The position numbers and the translations under genes are program-made. Shown here piece by piece: positions 7,240 through 16,725 of a stretch of 64,000 nucleotides of DNA. This stretch comes from Methylibium sp. Root1272 (GTDB lineage Bacteria > Pseudomonadota > Gammaproteobacteria > Burkholderiales > Burkholderiaceae_C): the NCBI RefSeq assembly GCF_001425905.1, contig NZ_LMDY01000018.1, forward strand, positions 1-64,000, given 5' to 3'. Each line of letters opens with the position of its first letter. The first letter of the stretch is position 1. The notes below the pieces were generated by a model. The model ran no database searches. It worked only from the letters and a program-made list of their open reading frames with translations, and was not told the origin of the DNA.

Positions 7240-10200
7240 ATGAACCTGTCCAAGTTTTTCATCGACCGGCCGATCTTCGCCGGCGTGCTGTCGCTGCTGA
7301 TGCTGATTGCCGGGCTGATCGCGCTGCGCGGCCTGCCGATCTCCGAGTACCCCGAGGTCGTGCCGCCCTCGGTGGTGGTGCGAGCGCAGTACCCGGGCGC
7401 GAACCCCAAGGTGATCGCCGAGACGGTGGCCACGCCGCTCGAGGAGGCCATCAACGGCGTCGAGGGCATGCTCTACATGGGCAGCCAGGCGACCACCGAC
7501 GGGCTGATGACGCTGACCGTCACCTTCCGCCTCGGCACCGACCCCGACAAGGCCCAGCAGCTGGTGCAGAACCGCGTCTCGCAGGCCGAACCGCGGCTGC
7601 CGGAGGAGGTGCGCCGCCTCGGTATCACGACCGTGAAGAGCTCGCCCGACCTGACGATGGTGGTGCACCTGCTGTCGCCGAACGACCGCTATGACATGAC
7701 CTACCTGCGCAACTACGCGGTGCTCAACGTCAAGGACCGGCTGGCGCGCATCGACGGCGTGGGACAGGTGCAGTTGTTCGGCTCGGGCGACTACTCCATG
7801 CGCGTGTGGCTCGACCCGCAGAAGGTGGCCGAGCGCGGCCTGTCGGCCAGCGACGTGGTGCGGGCGATCCGCGAGCAGAACGTGCAGGCGGCCGCCGGCG
7901 TGGTGGGCGCTTCGCCGGGCCTGCCGGGCGTGGACCTGCAGCTGTCGATCAATGCGCAGGGCCGGCTGCAGAACGAGGAGGAGTTCGGCGACATCATCGT
8001 CAAGACCGGCGCCGACGGCGCGGTCACGCGGCTGCGCGACCTGGGTCGCATCGAGCTCGGCGCGGCCGAGTACGCGCTGCGCTCGCTGCTCGACAACAAG
8101 TCGGCGGTGGCGGTGCCGATCTTCCAGGCGCCGGGCTCCAACGCCATCGAGATCTCGAACCACGTGCGCGAGACCATGGCCGAGCTCAAGAAGTACATGC
8201 CCGAGGGCGTGGACTACGAGATCGTCTATGACCCGACGCAGTTCGTGCGCGCCTCCATCGAATCGGTGATCCACACGCTGCTCGAGGCGGTGGCGCTGGT
8301 GGTGCTGGTGGTGATCCTGTTCCTGCAGACCTGGCGCGCGTCGATCATCCCGCTGCTGGCGGTGCCGGTGTCGGTGATCGGCACCTTCGCGGTGATGCAC
8401 CTGTTCGGCTTCTCGATCAACGCGCTGAGCCTGTTCGGCCTGGTGCTGGCGATCGGCATCGTGGTCGACGACGCGATCGTGGTGGTGGAGAACGTGGAAC
8501 GCAACATCGAGGCCGGCCTGTCGCCGCGCGACGCCACCTACCGCGCGATGCGCGAGGTCTCGGGGCCGATCATCGCGATCGCGCTGGTGCTGATCGCGGT
8601 GTTCGTGCCGCTGGCCTTCATCAGCGGACTCACCGGGCAGTTCTACCGCCAGTTCGCGCTGACGATCGCGATCTCCACGGTGATCTCGGCGATCAACTCG
8701 CTCACGCTGTCGCCGGCGCTCGCCGCGCTGCTGCTGAAGGGCCACGGCGCGCCGAAGGATGCGCTGACGCGCGGCATGGACCGCGTGTTCGGCCGCTTCT
8801 TCGCGCTGTTCAACCGCGCCTTCAAGCGCGGCGCCGAGGGCTACAGCGGCGGCGTGACGCGCGCGATCTCGCGCAAGGCCGTGATGGTCGGCGTGTACCT
8901 GGTGTTCCTGGCAGTGACCGTGGGCCTGTTCAAGGCCGTGCCCAGCGGCTTCGTGCCGGCTCAGGACAAGCAGTACCTGATCGGCTTCGCGCAGCTGCCC
9001 GACGGCGCCACGCTCGACCGCACAGAGGACGTGATCCGCCGCATGGGCGACATCGCCCTGAAGACGCCGGGCGTCGAGCACGCGGTGGCCTTCCCCGGCC
9101 TGTCGATCAACGGCTTCACCAACAGCTCCAACTCCGGCATCGTGTTCACGCCGCTGAAGCCCTTCGACGAGCGGCGCGACCCGAGCCTGAGCGGCGCGGC
9201 GATCGCGGCCGACCTGAACCGCCAGTTCTCGCAGATCGAGGACGCCTTCATCGTGATGTTCCCGCCCCCGCCGGTGCAGGGCCTGGGCACCACCGGCGGC
9301 TTCAAGCTGCAGCTCGAGGACCGCGGCTCGCTCGGCTATGCGGCGATGGACGGCGCGGTCAAGGCCTTCATGGCGAAGGCCCAGCAGGCGCCCGAGCTGG
9401 CAGGGCTGTTCTCGAGCTACCAGGTCAACGTGCCGCAGCTCTATGCCGACATCGACCGCACCAAGGCGCGCCAGCTCGGCGTCGCGGTGACCGACGTGTT
9501 CGACACGATGCAGATCTACCTCGGCTCGCTGTACGTCAACGACTTCAACAAGTTCGGCCGCACCTACACCGTGCGCGTGCAGGCCGACGCCTCGCACCGC
9601 GCACGCGCCGAGGACGTGGGCCTGCTGAAGGTGCGCTCGGCCTCCGGCGAGATGGTGCCGCTGTCGGCGCTGATGAAGGTGCAGCCGAGCTTCGGCCCGG
9701 AGCGCGCGATGCGCTACAACGGCTACCTGTCGGCCGACATCAACGGCGGCCCGGCCCCCGGTTACTCCTCGGGCCAGGCGCAGGACGCCGTGAACCGCAT
9801 CGCCGCCGAGACGTTGCCAGCGGGCATCGGCTACGAGTGGACCGAACTGACCTACCAGGAGATCCTGGCCGGCAACTCGGCGATGTGGGTGTTCCCGCTG
9901 GCGATCCTGCTGGTGTTCCTGGTGCTCGCCGCGCAGTACGAGAGCCTGACGCTGCCGCTGTCGATCATCCTGATCGTGCCGATGGGCCTGCTCGCGGCGA
10001 TGACCGGCGTGTGGCTCGACGGCGGCGACAACAACGTGTTCACGCAGATCGGGCTGATCGTGCTGGTGGGCCTGAGTGCGAAGAACGCGATCCTGATCGT
10101 CGAGTTCGCGCGCGAGCTGGAGTTCGCCGGCCGCACGCCGGTGCAGGCGGCGATCGAGGCCAGCCGACTGCGGCTGCGCCCGATCCTGATGACCTCGCTG

Positions 10201-10482
10201 GCCTTCGTGATGGGCGTGCTGCCGCTGGTGCTGTCGAGCGGCGCGGGTGCCGAGATGCGCCAGGCGATGGGCGTCGCGGTGTTCGCCGGGATGATCGGCG
10301 TGACCGCCTTCGGCCTCTTCCTCACGCCGGTGTTCTACGTGCTGCTGCGCCGCCTCGCCGGCAACCGGCCGCTGACGCAGCACGGCGAGGTGCCGCACGC
10401 CGAGGCCTTTGCCGGCACCCCCGGCACCGGCGGCGCGAACCTGAAGCCGCTGCCGGCCGCGCCGGTGGCCCACCACGACTGA
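7240..10482 (+). CDS. bpeF: RND multidrug efflux permease (BpeF/CeoB/MexF-like)
   Basis: This 1080-residue inner-membrane pump belongs to the HAE1 branch of RND transporters, which export hydrophobic or amphiphilic drugs with proton exchange. It starts with MNLSKFFIDRPIFAGVLSLL, has the paired aspartates in TM4 (GIVVDDAIVVVENVE, Asp410/Asp411) and the TM10 lysine (SAKNAI, Lys948) of the proton relay, and two large periplasmic loops. Length is normal for the family. A strong ribosome site GAGGGAGGGAG precedes ATG 7240. Context and N-terminus fit the MexF/BpeF/CeoB group, whose known members export chloramphenicol, trimethoprim and fluoroquinolones; substrates here are inferred. Confidence 0.93.
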   Translation: MNLSKFFIDRPIFAGVLSLLMLIAGLIALRGLPISEYPEVVPPSVVVRAQYPGANPKVIAETVATPLEEAINGVEGMLYMGSQATTDGLMTLTVTFRLGTDPDKAQQLVQNRVSQAEPRLPEEVRRLGITTVKSSPDLTMVVHLLSPNDRYDMTYLRNYAVLNVKDRLARIDGVGQVQLFGSGDYSMRVWLDPQKVAERGLSASDVVRAIREQNVQAAAGVVGASPGLPGVDLQLSINAQGRLQNEEEFGDIIVKTGADGAVTRLRDLGRIELGAAEYALRSLLDNKSAVAVPIFQAPGSNAIEISNHVRETMAELKKYMPEGVDYEIVYDPTQFVRASIESVIHTLLEAVALVVLVVILFLQTWRASIIPLLAVPVSVIGTFAVMHLFGFSINALSLFGLVLAIGIVVDDAIVVVENVERNIEAGLSPRDATYRAMREVSGPIIAIALVLIAVFVPLAFISGLTGQFYRQFALTIAISTVISAINSLTLSPALAALLLKGHGAPKDALTRGMDRVFGRFFALFNRAFKRGAEGYSGGVTRAISRKAVMVGVYLVFLAVTVGLFKAVPSGFVPAQDKQYLIGFAQLPDGATLDRTEDVIRRMGDIALKTPGVEHAVAFPGLSINGFTNSSNSGIVFTPLKPFDERRDPSLSGAAIAADLNRQFSQIEDAFIVMFPPPPVQGLGTTGGFKLQLEDRGSLGYAAMDGAVKAFMAKAQQAPELAGLFSSYQVNVPQLYADIDRTKARQLGVAVTDVFDTMQIYLGSLYVNDFNKFGRTYTVRVQADASHRARAEDVGLLKVRSASGEMVPLSALMKVQPSFGPERAMRYNGYLSADINGGPAPGYSSGQAQDAVNRIAAETLPAGIGYEWTELTYQEILAGNSAMWVFPLAILLVFLVLAAQYESLTLPLSIILIVPMGLLAAMTGVWLDGGDNNVFTQIGLIVLVGLSAKNAILIVEFARELEFAGRTPVQAAIEASRLRLRPILMTSLAFVMGVLPLVLSSGAGAEMRQAMGVAVFAGMIGVTAFGLFLTPVFYVLLRRLAGNRPLTQHGEVPHAEAFAGTPGTGGANLKPLPAAPVAHHD

Positions 10483-10526
10483 AGCAGCGGACCGCTGCAC
10501 TTCCCTCCTTCCGAGCAGAGAACGTC

Positions 10527-12011
10527 ATGAAGCTTCTTTCTTCTTCGCCATCCCTCACCGGCCGCCTGCAACGGCTTCCGCGGGCCGTGCTGGCCCCGCT
10601 GTTCGCAGCCCTGGTGCTGGCCGGCTGCGCCACCGCGCCCGCCATCGATCCCGCGGCGCTGCCGGTCACACCGGTGACCTTCAAGGAAGGCGACGGCCGC
10701 TGGACCACCGCCGCCCCGGCCGACGCGCAGCCGCGCGGCACGTGGTGGAAGGCCTTCGCCGACCCCACGCTCGACGAGCTGGTGGAGCGCGCCGGCCAGG
10801 CCAACAACAGCATCCAGACCGCCGCGGCGCGGCTGGCGCAGGCGCGCGCGCTGGTGCGTGCCGCCGACGCCGACCGCGCGCCGCAGGTCGGTGTCGGTGC
10901 CGGCGTCACGCGCGGCACCGAGGCCGGCGCCGGCCCGCGCCCCGGCACGCTGATCAGCACCGGCGCCAACCTCGGCTACGAGGTCGACCTGTTCGGTCGC
11001 CTGGCCGGCGCGAGCCGCGCCGCCGCGCTGGACGCGCGGTCCCGCGAGGCGCTGCTGCAGAGCACCCGCCTGCTGGTGCAGGCCGACGTGGCGCAGACCT
11101 ACCTGGCGCTGCGCGCCCTCGACGAGGAAAGCGCGCTGGTGCGCGACACCGTCACGGCCTACCGCGACACGCTGAGCCTGATCGAGCGGCGCTTCAACGC
11201 CGGCGACATCGCCGAGCTCGACGTGGCGCGGGTGCGCACCCAGGTGGCGTCGACCGAGTCGGAGGCGCTGGCGCTCGACCGCCGCCGTGCGGAGCTGGAG
11301 CATGCGCTCGCGGTGCTGGTCGGCGCGGCGGCGTCCGACTTCCACGTGGACATGGCGGACTGGCGCAGCGCGCTGCCGGTCATCCCGGCTGGCGTGCCGA
11401 GCACGCTGCTGGCGCGCCGCCCCGACGTGTCGGCCGCGCAGCAGGCGATGCTGGCCGCGCAGGCGCGCGTCGGTGTCGCGAAGGCGGCGTGGTTCCCGAA
11501 CCTCGCGCTCACCGCCTCGGGTGGCTACGCATCGCCGGAGCTGGGCGACCTGTTCCAGTGGTCGGCGCGCTCCTGGGGCATCGGCGCGCTGCTGTCGCTG
11601 CCGCTGTTCGACGGCGGCCGGCGCGAGGCCGGCGTGCAGAACGCGAGCGCCGAGCTCGACGCCGCGCTGGCGGGCTACCGCGAGCAGGTGCTGGTGGCCT
11701 TCCGCGACGTCGAGGACCAGTTGTCGGCGCTGCGCTATCTGGCCGCGCAGGACAGCGCGCAGGCCCGCGCGGTCGCGGCCGCGAGCCGTGCGACGGTGCT
11801 GTCGAGCTCGCGCTACCGCAACGGCCTGGTGAGCCAGCTCGACCTGCTGGATGCGCAGCGCAGCGAACTCGCCAACCGCCGGCAGGCGCTGCAGGTGCGC
11901 TCGGCGCAGTACCAGGCGACGGTGGGCCTGGTGCGCGCGCTGGGCGGCGCGTGGGACGCGCCGGCCGGGGTGGTGGGTGCGGCGCCGGTGCAGGCCGCCA
12001 TCGGCAGCTGA
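10527..12011 (+). CDS. oprC: Outer membrane efflux lipoprotein (OprN/OprC/OpcM-like)
   Basis: This 494-residue channel subunit of the TolC/NodT family completes the tripartite pump. The signal peptide ends in a lipobox LVLAGC with the lipidated cysteine at residue 34. Two OEP repeats follow (about 90-275 and 290-475), with typical RFNAGDIAELDVARVRTQVA and RYRNGLVSQLDLLDAQRSEL segments at the repeat ends. ATG 10527 follows the pump gene by 44 bases. It is convergent with the symporter gene downstream. Confidence 0.9.
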   Translation: MKLLSSSPSLTGRLQRLPRAVLAPLFAALVLAGCATAPAIDPAALPVTPVTFKEGDGRWTTAAPADAQPRGTWWKAFADPTLDELVERAGQANNSIQTAAARLAQARALVRAADADRAPQVGVGAGVTRGTEAGAGPRPGTLISTGANLGYEVDLFGRLAGASRAAALDARSREALLQSTRLLVQADVAQTYLALRALDEESALVRDTVTAYRDTLSLIERRFNAGDIAELDVARVRTQVASTESEALALDRRRAELEHALAVLVGAAASDFHVDMADWRSALPVIPAGVPSTLLARRPDVSAAQQAMLAAQARVGVAKAAWFPNLALTASGGYASPELGDLFQWSARSWGIGALLSLPLFDGGRREAGVQNASAELDAALAGYREQVLVAFRDVEDQLSALRYLAAQDSAQARAVAAASRATVLSSSRYRNGLVSQLDLLDAQRSELANRRQALQVRSAQYQATVGLVRALGGAWDAPAGVVGAAPVQAAIGS

Positions 12012-12036
12012 ACGGCGAGGCGGGCCGCTCGCGGTC

Positions 12037-14136
12037 TCAGCGTTCGCCGGGCTGGGGCGTGTGCAGGTTCCTGAGCCAGCGCATCCGCTCGGCGTCGGGC
12101 GGTTTGGTCAGCAGGCTCACGACCACCGCCACCGCCAGCCCGAACGGCACCGCGAAGACGGCTGCCGCGACCGGATGGATGTCGAACCAGCGGGTCACCG
12201 CCGTCGGCGGGCCCAGTCCGAACAGCGCGCGGCCCATCTCGAAGTTGACCGCCATGTAGTAGACGCACAGGCCCAGGCCGGCCAGCATGCCGGAGGAGGC
12301 GCCGATGCCGTTGGCGCGCGGCCAGAAGATGCCCAGCGCCAGCGCCGGAAAGAAGGCCGCGGCCGCCAGCGAGAACGCCGCCGCGACCAGCGGCACCACC
12401 TGTGCGATGTGCAGCGACGCGACGTAGGCCGCCAGCAGCGCGACCAGCAGCACCACCATCTTCGCCATCAGCACGCGGCGCGCCGGGCTGATCTGCGGGT
12501 TGACCGACTGGTAGTAGACGTCGCGCGCCAGCGAATTGGAGATGGTGAGCAGCAGGCCGTCGGCGGTGGACAGCGCCGCGGCCAGGCCGCCGGCCGCGAC
12601 GAGGTAGGTCACGACGCTCGGCAGCCCGCCGATCTCCGGGGCGGCCAGCACGATCATGTCGCTGCTCAACTTGAGCTCGCCGAACTGCAGCAGGCCGTCA
12701 CCGTTGACGTCCTCCACCGACACCAGCGAGCCGCTCAACCGCGACCAGCGCAGCAGCCAGCCCGGCAGCTCGTTGAACGGCAGGCCCACCACGTGCGTCA
12801 GCACCTCGTGCTTCACGAACACCGCGAGCGCGGGTGCCATCAGGTAGAGCAACAGGATGAAGAACAGCGCCCAGCCCACCGAGCGCCGCGCGGCACGCAC
12901 CGACGGCGTGGTGTAGCAGCGCATCAGCACGTGCGGCATCGCGGCGGTGCCGACCATCAGGCACAGCACCAGCGCGAGGAAGTTGCGCCGGGCCGAGCTC
13001 TCCGTCGCGTCGGCACCGCCAGGTGGCGCGTCCGTGCCGTCGGCGACGGTGCGCACCGGCCCGGCATGTGGCGGCAGCCCGCCGAGCGGTCGGGCCCGCG
13101 CGGCGGCCTCGTCGCGCGCCTTCACGTAGTGCTCGCGGGCGTCTTCCTCGTTGCGCGGCAGCGTGGCCTGCATCCGCCGCAGCTGCTGGATCTGGGCCAG
13201 CGGAGCGGCCTCGGCGCGCAGCTGCGCGATCTGCGCCGACAACTGGCGGTCGTCGTCCGCCATGCTGGCCCGCACGTCGCCGAGCTTGGCATCGGCCTGC
13301 GCCGCACGCTGCGCATAGCGCGCCATCACCTCGCGCTCGGCCGGATCGGCGACGATCTGGCGTTCGCGCTCGCTCACCTGCTGCAGCTGCGCCCCGTAGG
13401 CGAGCGGCGCGACCGGGTTGCCGGTCTGCTTGACCGACAGCCACACCGTCGGCACCAGGTAGGCCACGATCAGCACGATGTACTGCGCGACCTGCGTCCA
13501 GGTGACCGCCCGCATGCCGCCGAGGAAGGAGCACATCAGCACGCCACCGAGGCCGACGAACACGCCGATCTCGAAGCTGAAGCCGGCCAGGTGCGAGGTG
13601 ACCAGGCCCACGCCGTAGATCTGCACCACCAGGTAGACGAAGGACACCAGCACCGCCGCTGCCGCGCCGACCAGGCGCGGCAGCGAGCCGCCGTAGCGGG
13701 CGCCCAGGAAATCCGGAATGGTGAACTGCCCGAAACGGCGCAGGTAGGGCGCCAGCAGCACCGCGACCAGGCAGTAGCCGCCGGTCCAGCCGAGGATGTA
13801 GGCGAGGCCGGCGAAGCCCTGCAGATAGAGCACGCCGGCGGTTCCGATGAACGAGGCGGCCGACATCCAGTCGGCCGCGGTGGCCATGCCGTTGTACATC
13901 GCCGGCACGCGCCGGCCGGCGGCGAAGTATTCGGTCTCGTCGGTGGTGCGGCACAGCAGGCCGATGACGGCATAGACGCCGATCGTCGCGATCAGGAAAG
14001 TGGCGCCCACCCAGCCGTGCCGGCCGCCGCCGCGATCGACCATGCCGACCAGCGCGATGAAGGCCAGCACGCCCAGCGCGAACAGACCGTAGATGCGGTG
14101 CAGGCGGCGCTCGAAGCCGCGGGCCGGATCAGCCAA
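12037..14136 (-). CDS. Sodium:solute symporter (VC_2705 type, ActP-like)
   Basis: This 699-residue multi-spanning protein belongs to the sodium:solute symporter family; the stretch TDETEYFAAGRRVPAMYNGM is characteristic of the VC_2705/acetate-permease subgroup, which pairs with a small DUF4212 subunit. That partner is encoded just upstream. The start is TTG 14136, preceded by GCAGGAG, and overlaps the partner's stop codon. An insert of about 145 residues (about 240-384), hydrophilic and rich in Ala, Gln, Glu and Arg, probably coiled-coil, separates two membrane segments. Likely substrates are short organic acids; not shown by sequence. Confidence 0.88.
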   Translation of the reverse strand: MADPARGFERRLHRIYGLFALGVLAFIALVGMVDRGGGRHGWVGATFLIATIGVYAVIGLLCRTTDETEYFAAGRRVPAMYNGMATAADWMSAASFIGTAGVLYLQGFAGLAYILGWTGGYCLVAVLLAPYLRRFGQFTIPDFLGARYGGSLPRLVGAAAAVLVSFVYLVVQIYGVGLVTSHLAGFSFEIGVFVGLGGVLMCSFLGGMRAVTWTQVAQYIVLIVAYLVPTVWLSVKQTGNPVAPLAYGAQLQQVSERERQIVADPAEREVMARYAQRAAQADAKLGDVRASMADDDRQLSAQIAQLRAEAAPLAQIQQLRRMQATLPRNEEDAREHYVKARDEAAARARPLGGLPPHAGPVRTVADGTDAPPGGADATESSARRNFLALVLCLMVGTAAMPHVLMRCYTTPSVRAARRSVGWALFFILLLYLMAPALAVFVKHEVLTHVVGLPFNELPGWLLRWSRLSGSLVSVEDVNGDGLLQFGELKLSSDMIVLAAPEIGGLPSVVTYLVAAGGLAAALSTADGLLLTISNSLARDVYYQSVNPQISPARRVLMAKMVVLLVALLAAYVASLHIAQVVPLVAAAFSLAAAAFFPALALGIFWPRANGIGASSGMLAGLGLCVYYMAVNFEMGRALFGLGPPTAVTRWFDIHPVAAAVFAVPFGLAVAVVVSLLTKPPDAERMRWLRNLHTPQPGER

Positions 14137-14440
14137 GCGTGCGCTCCTGCGGTGGGGCCGGCTCCTCGCCGTGGTAGCGCGTGTCCAGCCGTTCCATCAC
14201 CACCGCGTAGCCCACCACGAGGGCCAGGTAGACCAGCAACGCCCCCTGGGCCACGATCCAGTAGCCGAGCGGAAACCCGGCCACGGTGTCCGGCAGCTCC
14301 AGCGCCAGCCAGGGAAAGAGCACGGTGACGCCGATCCACAGCGCCACGAGCGCAGCCGTCAGGCGCAGCACGCGCCGCCAGTAGCCTGCCTGTTTCTGGG
14401 TCTCATCGCCCGCCGGGCCATCCATCGCGTCCACCCGCAT
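14129..14440 (-). CDS. DUF4212 small subunit of sodium:solute symporter
   Basis: This 103-residue protein has two predicted membrane helices (about 27-48 and 58-82) and the family features YWRRVLRLT near the N-terminus and FPLGYWIVAQGALLVYLALV in the second helix. Such proteins are encoded directly before VC_2705-type symporters and are annotated as their small subunit. The stop codon overlaps the symporter start by eight bases, so translation is coupled. ATG 14440 or the in-frame ATG 14425 could be the start. Confidence 0.82.
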   Translation of the reverse strand: MRVDAMDGPAGDETQKQAGYWRRVLRLTAALVALWIGVTVLFPWLALELPDTVAGFPLGYWIVAQGALLVYLALVVGYAVVMERLDTRYHGEEPAPPQERTLG

Positions 14441-14529
14441 CGCGCCGCGACCGGGCGCGCCGCCCGATTGTGATTCGCGTCGGCGGTCGTCGCACGCGGC
14501 TGAACCCTGGCCCGCGTTGCGCGCGCGGG

Positions 14530-15423
14530 TCAGCCGACCGGCACCCAGGCCGCCGCGCGGTCGGTGGACAGTGCGTGGCCCGTGTGGTGCGGCAACTCGA
14601 TGCCGCGCGCCGCATCCTCGTGCGCGGTGGTGCGGATGAACGGTGCTTCGGAGGTGACCGCGCCGAAGATCGTGGCGAAGGCCACGTCGGCGGCGTCGCG
14701 CCCGGTCCCGAAGCGCACGAAGCCCATCGGTATCGCCGTGCCCGACGGGTCGAAGATGTACCAGCGGTCGCCGAGGAAGACCTCGACATAGGCATGGAAG
14801 TCGGGCGGGCCGAGCACCGGGTCGGCGCCGTAGTCGGTGCCGGTCGTGAAGCGCGCCGGGATGTTGACCGCGCGGCACAGCGCGATCATCAGGTGCGAGA
14901 AATCGCGGCAGATGCCGACCTGCTCGAGCAGCGTGTCGACCGCCGAGGTATTGGAGTTGGAGGTGTTCGACGTGAAGACCACGCGGCTCTTCACCCAGTC
15001 CTGGATCGCCTGCACGCGGCCATGGCCTTGCCAGAGCGCGCCGAACTCGCGGATCGCCAGCTTCACGAAACGGTCCGACTGGCAGTAGCGGCTGGGGTAG
15101 ATGTAGCCGAGCACGTCGGGCGGCAACTGACGCACCGGCACCTCGCCCAGCGTCGCGGGATCGGCGGCGTGGTGCGTCAGGTCCACCGTCGCCGCATAGG
15201 CCAGCCGCAGTTCGCCGGGCAGCGCCCGCAGCCGCATGTAGCGGTTGCCGGACACCGGGTCGGTGTGCATCTGCGGCGTGATCGGCTGGCTCAGCTGCAG
15301 GCTTTCGCCCGAGATCACCTGGCTGCGGGTGTGCGCCGCGTGGATGTTGAAGATGAAGTCGGCACCGTGCTCGCCGACGTCGTAGCCCAAATCCACCTTG
15401 AGGTCGATGCGGATCACGGGCAA
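14530..15423 (-). CDS. Transglutaminase-like domain protein
   Basis: This 297-residue cytoplasmic protein has a bacterial transglutaminase N-terminal domain followed by a transglutaminase-core domain. The catalytic triad is visible: Cys172 in VGICRDFSH, His210 in DFHAYVEV and Asp225 in YIFDPSG. Members of this family are thought to act as cysteine proteases or peptide amidases, but function here is unknown. The start is uncertain: TTG 15423 gives a full N-terminus, GTG 15417 is two codons later, and neither has a clear ribosome site. It lies alone between the symporter pair and a cupin gene. Confidence 0.82.
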   Translation of the reverse strand: MPVIRIDLKVDLGYDVGEHGADFIFNIHAAHTRSQVISGESLQLSQPITPQMHTDPVSGNRYMRLRALPGELRLAYAATVDLTHHAADPATLGEVPVRQLPPDVLGYIYPSRYCQSDRFVKLAIREFGALWQGHGRVQAIQDWVKSRVVFTSNTSNSNTSAVDTLLEQVGICRDFSHLMIALCRAVNIPARFTTGTDYGADPVLGPPDFHAYVEVFLGDRWYIFDPSGTAIPMGFVRFGTGRDAADVAFATIFGAVTSEAPFIRTTAHEDAARGIELPHHTGHALSTDRAAAWVPVG

Positions 15424-15529
15424 GGAGGCCCGGCCGCAAGGCGGCGGGGCGAAGGCGCTGTTCGGTGGTCGTGCATCGCACTAGTGTGCGCGCCGGGGCC
15501 GCCGGCGGACCGGGATATTTCTGCGCGGC

Positions 15530-15826
15530 TCAGGCCGCGGCGGCAGCGGCGTTGCGACGGGCGACCCAGTAGGTCGCGCCTTCGCTGCCGTAGCGTTCGG
15601 CGTGCGGCACGTCGTGATCCAGGTCGAAGCGGTCACCGGGGCGCAGGTGGCGGGTCTGCTCGCCCACCGTCAACCACATCTCGCCCTGGGTCACCAGGGC
15701 CTCGACCGCGAACGGGTGCGTGTGGGTGTCGAGCTCGACGAGCGGTTGCCAGGCGCGCTCGAGCACCTCGTCGTAGCCTTGCGCCAGCGCGGCCGCCTCG
15801 AACTCCGGGAATGTGACAGCGCTCAT
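15530..15826 (-). CDS. Small cupin-domain protein
   Basis: This 98-residue protein is a single cupin barrel. The metal-binding pattern is seen as HTHPF (His35, His37), Glu43 and a later His75 in HDVPHAERYG. Similar small cupins act as metal sensors, isomerases or unknown enzymes. The ATG 15826 lies about 78 bases from the end of the phosphonate permease gene, in the same direction, so it may be the last gene of that operon. Function is not predictable. Confidence 0.72.
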   Translation of the reverse strand: MSAVTFPEFEAAALAQGYDEVLERAWQPLVELDTHTHPFAVEALVTQGEMWLTVGEQTRHLRPGDRFDLDHDVPHAERYGSEGATYWVARRNAAAAAA

Positions 15827-15903
15827 GAGCTTCTCCGCATGTCGGTTGCTACGAGTCCGGATTCTGCCTGCGGCGACGCGCCGGCGCCCAGGGTCTACCG
15901 AGG

Positions 15904-16725
15904 CTAGCGGAGCCCGCGGCGCACTCGCGCGCTCAGCCACTCGCTGAAGACCACGGTGGCCAGCACGCACAGCAGCAGCATCGCGACCTTCGGCCAGGCG
16001 AGCACGCCGAGCGCCGCGTCGAGTTTCATGCCGATCCCCCCGGCGCCGACCAGTCCGAGCACGGTCGACTCGCGGATGTTGATGTCCCAGCGGAAGATGC
16101 CGATGGCTGCCGCTGCCGGTGCCACCTGCGGGACGACCGCCCAGGCCATGACCTGGGCGCTGCCGGCCCCGGTCGCGGCGATCGCCTCCAGCGGGACGGG
16201 ATCGATCTCCTCGATCGCCTCGTGCAGCAGCTTGCCGATGAAACCGATCGAGCGCAGCGCGATGGCGACGATGCCGGCCACCACGCCCGTTCCGAGCACC
16301 GCCACCAGCAGCAGGCCCCAGATCAGCGAGTTGATGGATCGGGAGGCCACGATGATCCCCAGCGCCGCGGGCCGCAGCAGGCGGCGGCTCGGCGTCGTGT
16401 TGCGGGCCGCGAGGAAGGCGATGGGCAGCGCCAGCACGCCGCCGAGCAGCGTGCCGAGCGTGGCGATGTTGAAGGTCTCCCACAGCGGCTGCCAGAGCTG
16501 CGCCATGTAGCCCCAGTCAGGCGGCAGCATGCGTGCGCCGATGTCCGCGGCCTGCGCCGGTGCATCCAGCACGAAGCTCCAGATGGTCTCCTGCGTCATC
16601 GCCTGAAACGCCGCGCAGACCCCGCACAGCCCGACGACCCACACGGCAAAGCCCAGCCATTCGGCGCGCGTGCTGCGTCGCCGCCAGCGGGCGGGTTCGG
16701 TCATCGCCGGGCGGGCCGTCGTCAC
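15904..16725 (-). CDS. phnE: Phosphonate-type ABC transporter permease (second PhnE)
   Basis: This 273-residue inner-membrane permease of the PhnE family forms the channel of a phosphonate/phosphite importer. Several membrane helices are visible, and the EAA-type cytoplasmic loop reads EAIAATGAGSAQVMAWAVVP, with the PhnE signature FRWDINIRESTVLGLVGAGG near the C-terminus. GTG 16725 is chosen because it overlaps the stop of the first permease gene as GTGA, showing coupling; the next ATG is 16704. Two PhnE-type permeases in tandem probably form a heterodimer. Confidence 0.88.
   Translation of the reverse strand: MTTARPAMTEPARWRRRSTRAEWLGFAVWVVGLCGVCAAFQAMTQETIWSFVLDAPAQAADIGARMLPPDWGYMAQLWQPLWETFNIATLGTLLGGVLALPIAFLAARNTTPSRRLLRPAALGIIVASRSINSLIWGLLLVAVLGTGVVAGIVAIALRSIGFIGKLLHEAIEEIDPVPLEAIAATGAGSAQVMAWAVVPQVAPAAAAIGIFRWDINIRESTVLGLVGAGGIGMKLDAALGVLAWPKVAMLLLCVLATVVFSEWLSARVRRGLR

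Noticed and set aside
5722-10500. Very long open frame (1592 codons) on the minus strand opposite the efflux genes
   Set aside because: It is antisense to well-supported RND genes, is rich in His/Arg/Gln/Ala as expected for a mirror frame in GC-rich DNA, and has no recognisable domain.
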